From positions 1 through 31,779 of the forward strand of contig DATJZV010000014.1 of assembly GCA_035498715.1 (NCBI GenBank): DNA of 31,779 bases, in the 5' to 3' direction. The notes under the pieces are model-generated. The model was given only the letters and a program-made list of their open reading frames with translations. It did no database searches and had not been told where the DNA came from. Shown here piece after piece: positions 24,284 through 31,607 of the stretch; position 1 is the first letter of the stretch, and every line of letters starts with the position of its first letter. Origin of the DNA: DASPSR01 sp035498715 (GTDB taxonomy: Bacteria > Nitrospirota > UBA9217). The position numbers were made by a program, and so were the translations under genes.

Positions 24284-24301
24284 GGCAAAGGTTGCCTTTT
24301 T
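24284..24301 (+). terminator. Weak intrinsic terminator after yjbQ
   Basis: GGCAA (24284-24288) and TTGCC (24292-24296) form a 5-bp stem with a 3-nt loop followed by five T. It is short but well placed 87 nt after yjbQ and just before the tnpB element. Confidence 0.4.
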
Positions 24302-24310
24302 CATCCTTAC

Positions 24311-24625
24311 CAAAACCACCGCAGAAAGCCCTTGGCTTTAGCCATGGGAATGAATGCGGGAATCATTCTAGTTGCTAGTTGTCAAATAATACAATATATT
24401 AGTTGTTATGGCTTCAAAGGCGACAACCCAGTCTTTAATCCACGAGTTTCAACTCGTGACCTCTCCGAAAGAGGACCGCATATTGGAGGTGCGCCTTAAC
24501 GCGGGACGTAATCTCTACAATGCCTGTCTCTCCGAGGCGCTCACGCGCCTTAACGCCATGCGTGGTTCCGACGAATGGAAGACTGCGCGGAACATGCCTC
24601 ATGGAAAAGCCAGGATAGCAGCGTT
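24311..24625 (+). mobile_element. Truncated IS200/IS605-type (tnpB) element, left end only
   Basis: The copy begins right after TTAC (24307-24310), the tetranucleotide used as target by IS608-type elements. Its left end contains an imperfect palindrome: CCGCA (24319-24323) with TGCGG (24355-24359) around AAAGCC/GGCTTT (24325-24339). About 315 nt match the second copy at 31638 and below (minus strand), including the stretch ending AATACAATATATTAGTTGTT before the ATG. Similarity stops near 24625, and no right-end hairpin is present. It is a fossil that cannot move by itself, since no tnpA is present. Confidence 0.8.
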
Positions 24626-24656
24626 GGAAGAACTGAGAAAAAACTATCGGGGATAA
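24408..24656 (+). pseudogene. tnpB: tnpB N-terminal fragment
   Basis: An 82-codon ORF whose first 72 or so residues match the N-terminus of the TnpB-like ORF on the minus strand at 31541-30867 (LIHEFQLVTSPKEDRILEVR, then RNLYNACLSEALTRL). It then departs into 10 unrelated residues and a stop. TnpB proteins are about 350-450 residues with a RuvC nuclease core; all of that is missing. It is a truncated remnant with no expected activity. The ORF is now followed by the queA promoter region. Confidence 0.85.
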
Positions 24657-24764
24657 AATGTTGCCCAGGAAGGAGTGATATGCGCGTGTCTCTGCTCGGG
24701 AGATTGTGTAGCGCTTTAAACCGACACGGATAGTCTTGTTCAGAATGGCAAATGAATTATGGTT

Positions 24765-24793
24765 TTGGAATTTCTCATATTATATGGTAATAT
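24765..24793 (+). promoter_or_regulatory. queA: Promoter candidate for queA
   Basis: TTGGAA (24765-24770) and TAATAT (24788-24793) are spaced by 17 nt, each 4 of 6 to consensus. Transcription would start at or next to the ATG at 24800, so the message may be leaderless; no ribosome site is seen. Confidence 0.35.
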
Positions 24794-24799
24794 CCTGCT

Positions 24800-25840
24800 A
24801 TGACCCTGGTCACGGAACAGCTCAAACTTTCTGATTTCGATTACGACCTTCCTGAATCTCTCATCGCTCAGGAACCTTCACCCATAAGGGACCGCTCACG
24901 CCTCATGGTCCTCAAGCGAGAAGCGGGTGGCATCATGCACGGCATTTTCTCCGATATTGAACACTACCTCGTACCGGGTGACCTGCTCGTTCTTAACGAC
25001 ACAAAGGTTTTTCCGTGCAGGCTCCTGGCGAAGAAGCCGGGTGGCGGAAAGGCTGAGATTTTTCTGCTGTCCGAGATAGAACAAAACCTCTGGGATGCAC
25101 TGGTAAAGGGCGGCGTGGGTGCAGGTAAAAGACTGAACATTGCACCGGGCATCGAAGCAGAGGTCGTCAAAGACAGCGATGAGGGCACCAGAGCGGTCAG
25201 GTTTTACGGTGTAAACGATATCAGGGGGGTTCTGCCCGAGATCGGAAGGACGCCACTCCCCCCCTACATAAAACGCAGTCCATTCCCGCGCGATCGGGAA
25301 CGATACCAGACCGTGTACGCTGCGCACGAAGGCGCGGTTGCGGCGCCAACGGCCGGTCTTCATTTCACGGGGGAACTTCTCAAGCGTCTGGAGTCGAAGG
25401 GTATTGACTTCGTAACAGTGACCCTCCACGTGGGGCCGGGCACATTCCAGCCTGTCCGCGCTGAAATGATCGCGGACCACAGGATGCTTCAAGAACGCTA
25501 CTCGATTCCCGGTGATTCAGCGGCGAGAATCAATCGGGCAAAAGCCAACGGAAGACGGATAATCGCCGTGGGGACCACGAGCGTGCGCACGATAGAGACA
25601 GCGTCAATGGATGACGGAACCGTTGCTTCCAGAGAGGGGTACTCAAATCTATTCATCCACCCGGGGTACCCGTTCAAGGTCACAGACGGCATCATCACTA
25701 ATTTTCATCTGCCGAAGTCTACGTTGCTCATGCTCGTCTCGGCGTTTGCCGGCAGGGAGAACATTCTTTCAGCATACCGCACGGGAGTGGCGGAAAAGTA
25801 CCGGTTTTACAGCTATGGAGATGCTATGCTGATCCTGTAA
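24800..25840 (+). CDS. queA: S-adenosylmethionine:tRNA ribosyltransferase-isomerase
   Basis: QueA transfers and isomerises the ribose of SAM onto preQ1 in the wobble position of GUN tRNAs, giving epoxyqueuosine. The 346-residue protein starts LKLSDFDYDLPESLIAQEP and contains LVLNDTKVFPCRL, PLPPYIKR, YQTVYAAHEGAVAAPTAGLH, HVGPGTFQPVRAE, VGTTSVRTIE and FIHPGYPFKVTDGIITNFH, all conserved blocks of the family. Length is normal. ATG 24800 leaves 9 residues before the usual start KLSDFDYDLP; no better alternative is apparent. No other queuosine gene is in the window. Confidence 0.96.
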   Translation: MTLVTEQLKLSDFDYDLPESLIAQEPSPIRDRSRLMVLKREAGGIMHGIFSDIEHYLVPGDLLVLNDTKVFPCRLLAKKPGGGKAEIFLLSEIEQNLWDALVKGGVGAGKRLNIAPGIEAEVVKDSDEGTRAVRFYGVNDIRGVLPEIGRTPLPPYIKRSPFPRDRERYQTVYAAHEGAVAAPTAGLHFTGELLKRLESKGIDFVTVTLHVGPGTFQPVRAEMIADHRMLQERYSIPGDSAARINRAKANGRRIIAVGTTSVRTIETASMDDGTVASREGYSNLFIHPGYPFKVTDGIITNFHLPKSTLLMLVSAFAGRENILSAYRTGVAEKYRFYSYGDAMLIL

Positions 25841-25977
25841 AAGATGAATCAGAGTTTGCAGATTGGCAATTGGAAATTAAAGGATATCAGGAGAGTTTCT
25901 TTATGGAGTATAATGAGTGTTAACATTTACAATCTTTATTTCTCACTGTCTCATTTATTGCTAGGGCGGAGTTCGTT

Positions 25978-26682
25978 ATGAACAATCAAACAGGCGGGAT
26001 CATATCAAAGCTGTTCATCATTCCCGCAGGGGTTGCCCTGATGGTGGGCTTCTTCTTCTTAGGCTATTATGTAGGGAAATATCAGAGCAAATCCGGCGTG
26101 CAGGGGGAGACCATGCCGCCGCTTCCCGAGGTGGTCTCGAACAAGCCGCCGAAACAGGAAGAATTCACGTTCTACAAAACTCTGACGGACAAGGAAAACA
26201 AGACGGTATCGATTGACCTTAATCCCAAATCCGTGGCCGAAGAAAAGCAGACTAACAAAAAACAGGCCGTCACAGAGGGGCCTAAGGACAAAGGCGAAGA
26301 AACTGCCAAGAAGGATATAAAAATTGTGGTCAAGGCGGAGAAGGAGAAATCCGTGTTGCCTTCAAAACAGCTCGCTATAAAACAGTCAGCACAGCTTCCG
26401 GTGGAGACGAAGAAGGAAACAACTTCGACTCACGGCTCAAGCTCCAAGTTGCGCTATACCATCCAGATTGCAGCGTATCAGGAAAAGGAGATGGCCGAAG
26501 ACGACGTGAAAAAGATGAAGACGCGCGGATATGCGGCATTCATCCTCTCTTCCACCGTGCCGGACAAGGGAACTTGGTACCGCGTAAGGCTCGGCAGCTT
26601 TCCAAACAAGGCTGCGGCAGAGAAGCTCCAGAAGCAGCTCCAAGTCAAAGAGGGGATTTCGTCGTTCATTACGATTGAATGA
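25978..26682 (+). CDS. Membrane-anchored SPOR-domain protein
   Basis: A 234-residue protein with a short cytoplasmic N-terminus, one transmembrane helix at about residues 12-32 (LFIIPAGVALMVGFFFLGYY), a Lys/Glu/Gln-rich low-complexity linker to about residue 155, and a C-terminal SPOR domain (LRYTIQIAAYQEKEMAEDDV ... GTWYRVRLGSFPNKAAAEKL). SPOR domains bind peptidoglycan stripped of stem peptides at the division septum, so a role in cell division or envelope remodelling at midcell is likely, as for FtsN or DedD. The order (helix, charged linker, SPOR) is that of FtsN-like proteins, but no FtsN essential motif can be recognised. GGGCGGAG lies upstream of ATG 25978. It follows queA by 137 nt. 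Confidence 0.9.
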   Translation: MNNQTGGIISKLFIIPAGVALMVGFFFLGYYVGKYQSKSGVQGETMPPLPEVVSNKPPKQEEFTFYKTLTDKENKTVSIDLNPKSVAEEKQTNKKQAVTEGPKDKGEETAKKDIKIVVKAEKEKSVLPSKQLAIKQSAQLPVETKKETTSTHGSSSKLRYTIQIAAYQEKEMAEDDVKKMKTRGYAAFILSSTVPDKGTWYRVRLGSFPNKAAAEKLQKQLQVKEGISSFITIE

Positions 26683-26807
26683 TACTAATGAGTTCTTAGA
26701 CCGGATGGGCATGGATGCAAACGGTTGGGAAAATGCAATAAGGAATTGTCAGCATGGATCATCGTTGAACGCTTCGTCGTATCTTATGACTTGGTCCCGG
26801 ATTCATT

Positions 26808-26831
26808 CAAAGCTTTTTTAGACAAGCTTTG
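26808..26831. terminator. Hairpin between convergent genes
   Basis: CAAAGCTT and AAGCTTTG form a perfect 8-bp stem with an 8-nt loop, in the 231-nt convergent gap between the SPOR gene and the DUF6941-like gene. There is no T tract after the stem on either strand, so its function as a bidirectional terminator is uncertain. The rest of the gap holds a degenerate 'tctgtgtccgttcgcataaa' dispersed-repeat-like stretch near 26880-26900. Confidence 0.35.
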
Positions 26832-26913
26832 GCTATTGTATTGATTTCTAAGTTAAGGGCCATCCCATCTAGAGTTCTTATCTGTGTCCGTTCGCATAAA
26901 TCTGTGATGAAGT

Positions 26914-27324
26914 TCAATGCACGGTCTTGTCGGTTATTAACTGAAGAGAAAGCGGAACAAGGCCAACTCGTTCTTCGTCCAGCCGTGTTTCTATCCAGTA
27001 CGTCCCCGGCACGGCAAACGTCGTGTTGAAACGGATAGAGATATCACGGTGCCGCTGAGTTTCACTGAAGAGGACTATGGCAGCTTCTGATTCGGAGATG
27101 ACCTGCTCGCGGTCCGGGGCGAGCAGCCTTACCTTGACCTTGAATTCTCCCTTCCCACCGGTCCATTCATTCACGATGGCGAACCGCGGGTGTACGGCCG
27201 GGAAGGCATTCGCATAGATGCTTTCGAACAGCCCCATGAGACTGAACTTGCCGCCCATCTCCTGACGCACATCATCGCACAGGATTGTGTAGCCTAACGT
27301 CGGTTTGACCTTCACACGCGCCAT
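26914..27324 (-). CDS. Conserved hypothetical protein (DUF6941-like)
   Basis: A 136-residue soluble protein with no signal peptide. It begins with TLGYTILCDDVRQEMGGKFS followed by LMGLF, a pattern I associate with the DUF6941 family of unknown function (from memory). The remainder is predicted mostly beta, with a segment FNTTFAVPGTYWIETRLDEE that recalls immunoglobulin-like or C2-like sandwich strands. It is transcribed divergently from pheS and converges on the SPOR gene. No ribosome site precedes ATG 27324; promoter-like boxes lie so close that the message may be leaderless. No function can be assigned. Confidence 0.75.
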   Translation of the reverse strand: MARVKVKPTLGYTILCDDVRQEMGGKFSLMGLFESIYANAFPAVHPRFAIVNEWTGGKGEFKVKVRLLAPDREQVISESEAAIVLFSETQRHRDISIRFNTTFAVPGTYWIETRLDEERVGLVPLSLQLITDKTVH

Positions 27325-27333
27325 TGCACATAC

Positions 27334-27361
27334 GTTATCATATAATAAAGAGCGCCGTCAA
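27334..27361 (-). promoter_or_regulatory. Promoter candidate for the DUF6941-like gene
   Basis: On the minus strand TTGACG (27361-27356) and GATAAC (27339-27334) are 16 nt apart. An overlapping -10, TATGAT (27343-27338), is also possible. Either places the start within about 10 nt of ATG 27324. Confidence 0.4.
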
Positions 27362-27372
27362 TCTGTTTTTTC

Positions 27373-27401
27373 TTGACAAATATTTCCAATCAACGTAATC
27401 T
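27373..27401 (+). promoter_or_regulatory. pheS: Promoter of pheST
   Basis: A perfect TTGACA (27373-27378) is followed after 17 nt by TAATCT (27396-27401), a poor -10 (3 of 6). Transcription would begin near 27408, about 6 nt before ATG 27414. It shares a short intergenic region with the divergent promoter. Confidence 0.5.
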
Positions 27402-27413
27402 TATCCGCAACTT

Positions 27414-28979
27414 ATGGCAACACCAGACCTCATAAAACTGCTCGATAGCCTCCATCCACTCGAAATAAAGGTCCTCTTCTGCTTCAATCAGGGTGATACC
27501 TTATCCGCATCGGAAATTATGAACTCGTCAGGGCTCGACGAATCCCGCCTGGATATGGCATCAGGCTGGCTTCAGTCAAAAGGCCTGCTCGCGGTCACGG
27601 GAGAAACGGTCACTACTTATGAAACCCTTACCGAGACCGGCGCCGAATACAAGGAGAAAGGCACACCAGAGAACCGCATCATTGCCGCGCTCCGTGATAA
27701 AAAACAGTTTACCGTCAAGGACATCATCCAGTCCTGGGGTATGGACCCCACTGAGGTGAGTTCAGCTGTTGGTTCGCTCAAGGCAAGCAATGTCGTTCGC
27801 ATTGCTCAGGGAGGCATACTCGAGATTGATCCGGCGGGTGACACCGCTCCGTTCGAATTACTGCAGGAAGTTATTGAGGAAACCGGAGGAGCATCCATCG
27901 CCCTATCTACCCTGCCGGCACACAAACAGGCTGTGATACAGGCCAATTTCCACAAGCGAGGCAAGGGGAAGGGGATTTTCCGCATAACGGAGAAGAAGAA
28001 CCGCATCTACGGTCTCACTGCTGACGGGAAGACAGCCTTCAAACTTATCAAGGAACGCGGTGCGGTGAGCGAGGAGGCGTCTGCCCTCACGCCAGAGATG
28101 CTGAAGCAGGGCACCTGGAAAAATAAGAAATTCCGTTCGTACAATATTTCGCTCAATCCTCCCCGGCAGAGCATCGGCAGGAAGCACCCTTACAAGGAAT
28201 TTCTTGATTTCGTGAAATACAAGTTCATCGGTATGGGGTTCGAGGAGATGCGCGGCCCGCTCGTGGAGAACGAGTTCTGGGACATGGACGCCTTGTTCAT
28301 GCCTCAGTTCCATCCGGCAAGGAACATACATGACGTGTACTTTGTGAGGGAACCGGGATTGAGCAAAGATATCGAGGAGCCATTCGGCAAACGGGTCGCT
28401 GCGGCCCACAAGGACGGCGGCAAGACCGGATCAACGGGCTGGCGGTATGCTTTTGATCTTGAGCGCGCAAAAAGACTGATCCTCCGTAGCCAGGGCACCG
28501 CCGTATCGGCAAGGACGCTCGCGTCCGGCCCGAAGATCCCGGGAAAATATTTTTCGATCGCGCGCTGTTTCCGGTACGATGCCGTGGATGCTACGCACGC
28601 ACCAGACTTTTACCAGGTCGAGGGCATCGTGCTAGGGGAAGGCATCGATTTCAAGGCCTTGCTTGGACTGCTGAAGCTCTTCGGCCAGGAGATCGCTAAG
28701 GCCAGCGAATTCCAGTTCCGGCCTGCGTACTTTCCATTCACCGAACCGTCGGTGGAACTGCACGTCAAACACCCAAAGCTCGGGTGGATGGAGCTGGGTG
28801 GCGCGGGCATGTTCCGACCTGAGGTGACCATGCCCCTCGGCGTGAACGTGCCGGTCATCGCTTGGGGCCTCGGTCTAGACCGCATGGCCATGGTGGCGCT
28901 TGGCATTCAGGACATTCGCGACCTGTTCTCGCGGGACCTGGATTTTATCCGGACAAAAAAGATACAATTAAATAAATAG
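27414..28979 (+). CDS. pheS: Phenylalanine-tRNA ligase alpha subunit, archaeal/eukaryotic type
   Basis: PheS of 521 residues, the catalytic subunit of the class II PheRS heterotetramer. Residues 1 to about 225 are winged-helix-like repeats, as in archaeal and eukaryotic cytosolic enzymes, in place of the coiled-coil arm of the usual bacterial PheS (about 340 residues). The catalytic core follows: motif 2 is KYFSIARCFRYDAVDATHAP, then FYQVEGIVLGEGI, AYFPFTEPSVE, WMELGGAGMFRPEV and motif 3 AWGLGLDRMAMVALGIQDIR, ending in LFSRDLDFIR. These are archaeal/eukaryotic-type wordings. No ribosome site is visible and the promoter is very close, so a leaderless mRNA is possible. pheT follows directly, making this the only PheRS seen here. 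Confidence 0.95.
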   Translation: MATPDLIKLLDSLHPLEIKVLFCFNQGDTLSASEIMNSSGLDESRLDMASGWLQSKGLLAVTGETVTTYETLTETGAEYKEKGTPENRIIAALRDKKQFTVKDIIQSWGMDPTEVSSAVGSLKASNVVRIAQGGILEIDPAGDTAPFELLQEVIEETGGASIALSTLPAHKQAVIQANFHKRGKGKGIFRITEKKNRIYGLTADGKTAFKLIKERGAVSEEASALTPEMLKQGTWKNKKFRSYNISLNPPRQSIGRKHPYKEFLDFVKYKFIGMGFEEMRGPLVENEFWDMDALFMPQFHPARNIHDVYFVREPGLSKDIEEPFGKRVAAAHKDGGKTGSTGWRYAFDLERAKRLILRSQGTAVSARTLASGPKIPGKYFSIARCFRYDAVDATHAPDFYQVEGIVLGEGIDFKALLGLLKLFGQEIAKASEFQFRPAYFPFTEPSVELHVKHPKLGWMELGGAGMFRPEVTMPLGVNVPVIAWGLGLDRMAMVALGIQDIRDLFSRDLDFIRTKKIQLNK

Positions 28980-29046
28980 GGCGCAGAGACGAGGATGATG
29001 ATCAGCCTTGTCTCAAACAACTGGACCACGGGCCTTCGTATTTACT

Positions 29047-30738
29047 ATGCCTACGATTGACATTAAAAAACGCGACCTCGACAGCCTCATCGGCAAAAAG
29101 CTCGCCCTCAGCGCGCTTGAAAAGCACCTGATGCTCGCCAAGGCAGAGCTCAAAGAGTATGTCGCTGAAACCGACGATCTCAAGGTGGAGTTGTCCGACA
29201 GTAACAGACCGGACCTCTGGTCCGCGGAAGGCATCGCCCGCCAGATACGCATCTCGATATCGGGAAAACCTGAAGAATATCCGTTCGTGAAGCACGGCAG
29301 GAAGGCAACTCGGGAGATCAGGGTCGCGAAGGAGATGAGGTCTGTGCGGCCGTATATCGCGGCCTGTACCGCAAACGGTCTGCGCATGAACGATGACGTG
29401 CTGGCGCAGATGATCCAGAGCCAGGACAAACTGTCGGAGATTTTCGGCAGGAAACGGACTACCGTCTCGATCGGTATATACGAACTCAATCGGATCGTCT
29501 TTCCGGTTGATTACCGGCTTGCGGAACCGTCTTCGCTTTCTTTCACGCCGCTCGGCATGGAGGAGAAGCTCAATCTTGCAGAGATTCTCGAACGGCATCC
29601 CAAAGGCATTGCCTACGGCGGCATTGTAAAACCTTTTCCCAAGTATCCGATACTCACGGACGGTATGGAGCGCGTGCTATCGTTCCCGCCCATCATCAAC
29701 AGCAGGGAGATCGGGGAGGTGAAGCCGCAGACGAGGAGCGTGCTCATTGAAGTGACCGGCATGGACATGCGGATGACGGTGCTCACTCTGAATATCCTTG
29801 CTGCGAGCTTTTATGACCGCGGAGCTGACATCGAACCCGTTCTCGTGATCTATCCTTACGATACTGGGCTCGGAAAACGTATTACATTCCCGTACGATAC
29901 CTCTCGAAAGATCTCGGTGCCGCTATCAGACTTCTCGGCAGGTCTCGGCGAAGATGTGTCTCTGGGCGACGTAAAAAAATATCTCGGTTCTTATGGTCAT
30001 AAGGTCTCGACCGGAGGTGGCAGGGTTTCGGTCATTGCACCACCCTATCGCGATGATATTATGCACCCCATGGACCTCGTGGAAGATTATGCCATCAGCA
30101 GGGGATACGACTCGTTCGAGCCGGTCATGCCGAAACAGTCGACCGTGGGCGTGCTTTCCCCTATCGAATTGTTGTCCGATACGGTGCGCGGTCACATGGT
30201 CGGGTCAGGTTTTCAGGAGATCATGTCCAATATTTTGTGCTCACGCGAAGAGCTCGAATACGCCATGCCCGCTAGCGAGAAGCTCGTCGAAGTGGACAAC
30301 GTGATGTCGCTCGCTTATTCCGTGCTCAGGAACCGCATTATCCCATCGCTTCTGACCGTCGAGGCGGCAAGCTCCAAGGCATTCTATCCCCACCGCATCT
30401 TCGAGGTTGGCGAGGTGGCGATGTTCGATGTAAAGGAGAATATGGGCTCGCGCACGGACCTGAACCTCGCGGCATTGGTCGCGCATCCTAATTCGAACTT
30501 CTCGGAAATGCATTCGTCCCTCGATATTTTGCTCTACTATCTCGGTCTGGAATACAAGCTTGAACCTGCCGAACATCCCTTGTTCATTCAGGGCCGCTGC
30601 GGCAGAGTCATGGCCAGCGGAGTTGCGATTGGGCATATAGGCGAAATCCGGCCCGATGTGCTCGAACGTACGCAGATTACCATGCCCTGCGCGGCGTTCG
30701 AGATCGATCTGGATACTATCTTACATTTTGTCATGTGA
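29047..30738 (+). CDS. pheT: Phenylalanine-tRNA ligase beta subunit, archaeal/eukaryotic type
   Basis: PheT of 563 residues, clearly shorter than the usual bacterial beta subunit of about 800, which adds an N-terminal EMAP-like domain and a C-terminal anticodon-binding domain. It begins MPTIDIKKRDLDSLIGKKLA, the archaeal-type start. It continues with a B3/B4 editing-like region (near residues 90-260), the B5 domain (VSTGGGRVSVIAPPYRDDIM, DLVEDYAISRGYDSFEP) and a catalytic-like core (NRIIPSLLTVEAASSKAFYP, RIFEVGEVAMFD) ending in a variant GEIRPDVLE segment. ATG 29047 is chosen by homology. A TTG at 29008 would add 13 residues; neither has a good ribosome site. It pairs with the pheS gene 67 nt upstream, so the whole enzyme is of one, non-bacterial type. 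Confidence 0.95.
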   Translation: MPTIDIKKRDLDSLIGKKLALSALEKHLMLAKAELKEYVAETDDLKVELSDSNRPDLWSAEGIARQIRISISGKPEEYPFVKHGRKATREIRVAKEMRSVRPYIAACTANGLRMNDDVLAQMIQSQDKLSEIFGRKRTTVSIGIYELNRIVFPVDYRLAEPSSLSFTPLGMEEKLNLAEILERHPKGIAYGGIVKPFPKYPILTDGMERVLSFPPIINSREIGEVKPQTRSVLIEVTGMDMRMTVLTLNILAASFYDRGADIEPVLVIYPYDTGLGKRITFPYDTSRKISVPLSDFSAGLGEDVSLGDVKKYLGSYGHKVSTGGGRVSVIAPPYRDDIMHPMDLVEDYAISRGYDSFEPVMPKQSTVGVLSPIELLSDTVRGHMVGSGFQEIMSNILCSREELEYAMPASEKLVEVDNVMSLAYSVLRNRIIPSLLTVEAASSKAFYPHRIFEVGEVAMFDVKENMGSRTDLNLAALVAHPNSNFSEMHSSLDILLYYLGLEYKLEPAEHPLFIQGRCGRVMASGVAIGHIGEIRPDVLERTQITMPCAAFEIDLDTILHFVM

Positions 30739-30852
30739 TCCGTATTGTTGTGTTCCAGTCTTCATAAATTATTATCACTTCCATTGCAATACCGACGTTA
30801 CTACAAGCTCTCCTTATATATCCTTATTAAACTCACACCGCAATCTGACCTA

Positions 30853-30874
30853 CCCCATAGCTGAAGCTAGGGGG
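30853..30874 (-). ncRNA. Right-end hairpin of tnpB element (omega-RNA 3' scaffold type)
   Basis: CCCC-TAGCT and AGCTA-T-GGGG form a 9-bp stem with one bulge, overlapping the tnpB stop codon. In IS605-type elements the omega RNA guiding TnpB is made from this overlap of the tnpB 3' end and the right end. This one could still be transcribed, but with the nuclease core gone it would have no local partner. Confidence 0.5.
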
Positions 30875-31541
30875 TTCTGACGGCAATAAAAACACCGGCA
30901 GCGTGCGCTGCCTTGACGGCCTCTTTTGCGATAGAAGCGATATCGCGAACCTCGGCCGCCATTGATCCGTCTTTAACGAGCGAGCGGCTCTGTCTCTGGT
31001 TCAAGCCAAAGCTGGCCGGAGTAGAGAGGCCATTCGCCGCTTGATGCTGCAACCCCGACATCGCCCGTTCTAGGAGCAGGTGTGCACCCGGCCAGGCAGC
31101 GTTGTTCTTCCCTTCAAGGGAAGACATCCAGCCGTATCGTTTAAAGCGGGGTTTGCCGCGCTTCCCGAACTGGTATTCCTTGACCGCGGTGAATGCCATG
31201 GATGCCAGTTTCTGGGTGGTCAGGCTGTCTAGGTGGTCCCCGATCCAGCAGGTACGGGAGACCCTGGCTGCGTACTTGTGCAGTGAATACTCGCCGTACC
31301 CGAACTTGTCATTGACGGCGTGAAACGTTGCTGTCCTGGCTTTCCCATGAGGCATGTTCCGCGCAGTTTTCCATTCGTCGGAACCACGCATGGCGCTAAG
31401 GCGCGTGAGCGCCTCGGAGAGACAGGCATTATAGAGATTACGTCCCGCGTTAAAGCGCACCTCCAATATGCGGTCCTCTTTCGGGGAGGCCACGAGTTGA
31501 AACTCATGGATGAAAGACCGGGTTGTCGCCTTTGGAGCCAT
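30867..31541 (-). pseudogene. tnpB: TnpB with RuvC core deleted in frame
   Basis: A 224-codon open frame. Residues 1-147 match the N-terminal part of a TnpB/IS605 OrfB subgroup (SFIHEFQLVASPKEDRILEV, RNLYNACLSEALTRL, WIGDHLDSLTTQKLAS, FGKRGKPRFKRYG, SLEGKNNA). At about residue 147-149 (near 31100) the sequence jumps to what I recognise as the C-terminal tail of the same subgroup (AAWPGAHLLLERA, GLSTPASFGLNQRQS, MAAEVRDIA). The catalytic RuvC segments and the zinc-finger cysteines, normally between these parts, are missing, yet the frame stays open. The tail call rests on memory of the family. It could be an inactive remnant or an expressed short protein able to bind its RNA; I consider a remnant more likely. 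Confidence 0.8.
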
Positions 31542-31607
31542 AACAACTAATATATTGTATTATTTGACAAATAGCAACTGAAACAATTCCCGCATTCATC
31601 CCCATGG

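Noticed and set aside
29008..29046. Longer pheT start at TTG 29008
   Set aside because: The archaeal-type PheT begins at MPTIDI; the extra 13 residues have no family support.
30867..31541. TldR-type nuclease-dead TnpB repressor
   Set aside because: TldR proteins keep the full TnpB fold with mutated catalytic residues. Here the whole core is deleted and the protein is only 224 residues, so guided DNA binding is unlikely.
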